Shown: piece after piece, positions 5,294 to 6,676 of the stretch
How the letters are laid out: every line of letters starts with the position of its first letter
How positions within the stretch are numbered: position 1 is the stretch's first letter
Assembly (NCBI GenBank): GCA_035574175.1
Contig: DATLZB010000161.1
Location: 1 to 6,676, forward strand
DNA length: 6,676 nucleotides
Reading direction: 5' to 3'
From: DATLZB01 sp035574175
Lineage (GTDB): Bacteria; Pseudomonadota; Alphaproteobacteria; Rhizobiales; Hyphomicrobiaceae
The notes under the pieces: model-generated
Told to the model about the DNA's origin: nothing
The model's database searches: none
What the model saw: only the letters and a program-made list of their open reading frames with translations
Position numbers and translations under genes: made by a program

Positions 5294-5809
5294 GTGCTCG
5301 ACGAGATGGACGTGAAGATCCTGCGTATCCTGCAGGAGGATGCAACGCGCGCGGTCGCCGAGATCGGCCGTGCGGTGGGATTGTCGACCACGCCGTGTTG
5401 GCGGCGCATCCAGAAGCTCGAGGAGGCCGGCGTCATCGAGCGCAGGGTCGCGCTGCTCAACCCGCGACGCGTCAATGCCGGCGTCACCGTCTTTGTCTCG
5501 ATCAGGACCGACCAGCACAGCCTCGACTGGCTGGAGCGGTTTCATTCCGCCGTCATCGACCTTCCCGAAGTGGTGGAGTTTTACCGGATGTCGGGCGAAG
5601 TCGATTACCTCCTGCGTGTTGTCGTTCCGGACATCGCGGCTTACGATGCATTCTATAAGAAGCTGATCAGCCGCATCGAAATTTCCAAGGTGTCCTCGGC
5701 GTTCGCTATGGAGCAGATCAAGTACACGACGGCCCTGCCGCTCGACTTCGCGCTCGCCGCCAGCCGGAGCGAGCGTCGGGCCGGCGGCGCCGCCGAGCGC
5801 GTGGACTAG
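5294..5809 (+). CDS. Lrp/AsnC family transcriptional regulator
   Basis: This is a 171-residue protein read from a GTG as (M)LDEMDVKILRILQ, the standard opening of the family; GGGGGG lies 9 nt upstream. An ATG at 5306 would cut into the first helix, so GTG is preferred. The N-terminal winged helix-turn-helix covers about 1-52, with recognition segment GLSTTPCWRRIQKLEEAGVI (29-48). The C-terminal RAM/AsnC ligand and oligomerisation domain follows at about 64-150, including the SGEVDYLL stretch at 100-107. A 20-residue basic, Gly/Ala-rich tail extends past the usual length of about 150-160. Such proteins are octamer- or dimer-forming regulators, often amino-acid responsive. The gene converges on a dehydrogenase gene with overlapping stops. 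Effector and targets are unknown; autoregulation through the upstream dyad is an inference. Confidence 0.92.
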   Translation: MLDEMDVKILRILQEDATRAVAEIGRAVGLSTTPCWRRIQKLEEAGVIERRVALLNPRRVNAGVTVFVSIRTDQHSLDWLERFHSAVIDLPEVVEFYRMSGEVDYLLRVVVPDIAAYDAFYKKLISRIEISKVSSAFAMEQIKYTTALPLDFALAASRSERRAGGAAERVD

Positions 5810-6676
5810 CGGTTGAGCCTTGCGATCAGGCTCGAGGAGTCCCAACGCCTGCCACCCATCTTCTGCACGTCGGCGTAAAACTGGTCGACCAGCGCCGTGA
5901 CCGGCAGAGTGGCGCCGTTGCGACGCGCCTCCTCGAGACAGATGGCAAGGTCCTTGCGCATCCAGTCGACCGCGAATCCGAAATCGAACTTGCCCTCGCT
6001 CATCGTCTTCCAGCGATTTTCCATCTGCCAGGACTGCGCAGCGCCCTTGGAGATGGTTTCGATCACCTTCTGTATGTCGAGCCCGGATTTGGCTGCCATG
6101 TGCAGGCCCTCGGCCAGCCCCTGAACGAGGCCGGCTATGCAGATCTGGTTGACCATCTTGGTAAGCTGTCCCGAACCCGGTGGTCCGATTAGCGACACCA
6201 TGCGTGCGTAATGGCTGATGACGGGCTTGGCGCGCTCGAAGACGCCCGCTTCCCCCCCGACCATCACCGTCAGCGTCCCGTTCTCGGCTCCCGCCTGTCC
6301 TCCGGAGACGGGAGCGTCGAGGAAGTCGAAACCTCGCGCCTTGGCGGCAGCGTGCAGCTCTCGCGCGATGCTGGCGGAGGCGGTGGTGTTGTCGATGAAC
6401 ACCGCACCCCTGCGCATGCCGCTAAATGCACCGTCCTTGCCGAGCGTCACCGCCCTGAGGTCGTCGTCGTTACCGACGCAGGCGAACACAAATTCGGCGT
6501 CCTTAGCCGCCTCGGCTGGGGTGGCCGCAGTCCGGCCCTTGCCGTGCTGCTTGACCCAGGCGGCGGCCTTGGCGGCATTACGGTTGTAGACGGTGAGCGC
6601 GTGTCCACCCTTGTTGAGGATGTGCCCCGCCATTGGGTAACCCATCACGCCCAGTCCGATCCATGCCACGTTGGCC
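5806..6676 (-). CDS. 3-hydroxyisobutyrate dehydrogenase-family NAD(P)-dependent oxidoreductase (start just off right edge)
   Basis: Numbering from the GTG at 6669 gives 287 residues. The frame stays open to the edge and reads (x)-A-N-V-A-W-I-G-L-G, with the last base of the window fitting the G of an ATG. The true start is therefore probably two bases outside, giving about 290 residues, normal for the family. A Rossmann fold opens with GLGVMG (5-10), and YNRN (28-31) at the end of the second strand favours NADP(H). The substrate-binding signature DAPVSGGQAGAENGTL is at 118-133, and catalytic Lys171 and Asn174 lie in KMVNQ (171-175). These beta-hydroxyacid dehydrogenases oxidise 3-hydroxyisobutyrate or reduce tartronate semialdehyde, glyoxylate or succinic semialdehyde. 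The exact substrate cannot be read here. It is convergent with the Lrp/AsnC gene, sharing CTAG at their stops. Confidence 0.9.
   Translation of the reverse strand, partial: ANVAWIGLGVMGYPMAGHILNKGGHALTVYNRNAAKAAAWVKQHGKGRTAATPAEAAKDAEFVFACVGNDDDLRAVTLGKDGAFSGMRRGAVFIDNTTASASIARELHAAAKARGFDFLDAPVSGGQAGAENGTLTVMVGGEAGVFERAKPVISHYARMVSLIGPPGSGQLTKMVNQICIAGLVQGLAEGLHMAAKSGLDIQKVIETISKGAAQSWQMENRWKTMSEGKFDFGFAVDWMRKDLAICLEEARRNGATLPVTALVDQFYADVQKMGGRRWDSSSLIARLNR
5813..5835 (+). terminator. Stem-loop just after the regulator stop, possible terminator
   Basis: GAGCCT (5815-5820) and AGGCTC (5828-5833) pair perfectly across a 7-nt loop, extendable by one wobble and one T-A pair to 5813-5835. It begins four bases after the regulator stop, inside the 3' end of the opposite gene. 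There is no T-run, so it would be a weak or factor-assisted terminator. Confidence 0.33.

Noticed and set aside
5782..5795. Perfect 14-bp palindrome CGGCGGCGCCGCCG near the end of the regulator gene
   Set aside because: It comes from Gly/Ala codons in a GC-rich tail and has no loop, so it is a poor hairpin and probably compositional.

Overview
The window reads as a chromosomal stretch of a GC-rich alphaproteobacterium, most likely of the Hyphomicrobiales (rhizobial) order. The evidence is high G/C third positions, a phosphomannomutase N-terminus of the rhizobial type, a sensor kinase whose dimerisation domain looks like the DivJ/PleC/PdhS cell-cycle kinases, and DTGA-type retropepsins of the kind common in Proteobacteria. 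I see no mobile element, CRISPR array, tRNA or rRNA.

Left block (1-3323, all minus strand). Transcription would run from the kinase toward position 1. The order is a six-helix membrane histidine kinase, a three-helix membrane-anchored retropepsin-like aspartic protease, a second single-anchor paralogue of that protease, and the start of a phosphoglucomutase/phosphomannomutase that leaves the window. Gaps are about 91, 47 and 120 nt, so an operon is plausible. Both proteases are predicted to face the periplasm. They belong to the same broad class as Caulobacter PerP, the PodJ-cleaving protease controlled by the DivJ/PleC pathway, which makes the kinase-protease linkage the most interesting point of the window.

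Middle block (3324-3727) is a 404-nt non-coding divergent region. It holds an inverted repeat around a CtrA-like half-site pair, a leader hairpin on the kinase side and a perfect 12-bp palindrome on the other side.

Right block. On the plus strand lie an RNase Z-like metallo-beta-lactamase-fold hydrolase and, 29 nt later, a uracil-DNA-glycosylase-superfamily protein with a four-cysteine pattern fitting an Fe-S cluster. After a 175-nt gap carrying a Lrp-box-like dyad comes an Lrp/AsnC regulator. It converges on a minus-strand 3-hydroxyisobutyrate-dehydrogenase-family oxidoreductase. The two stop codons overlap in a shared CTAG. The oxidoreductase start codon most likely lies two bases beyond the right edge.

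Several starts were set from ribosome binding sites rather than longest reading frame: 872 and 1624 (minus) and 4501 (plus).
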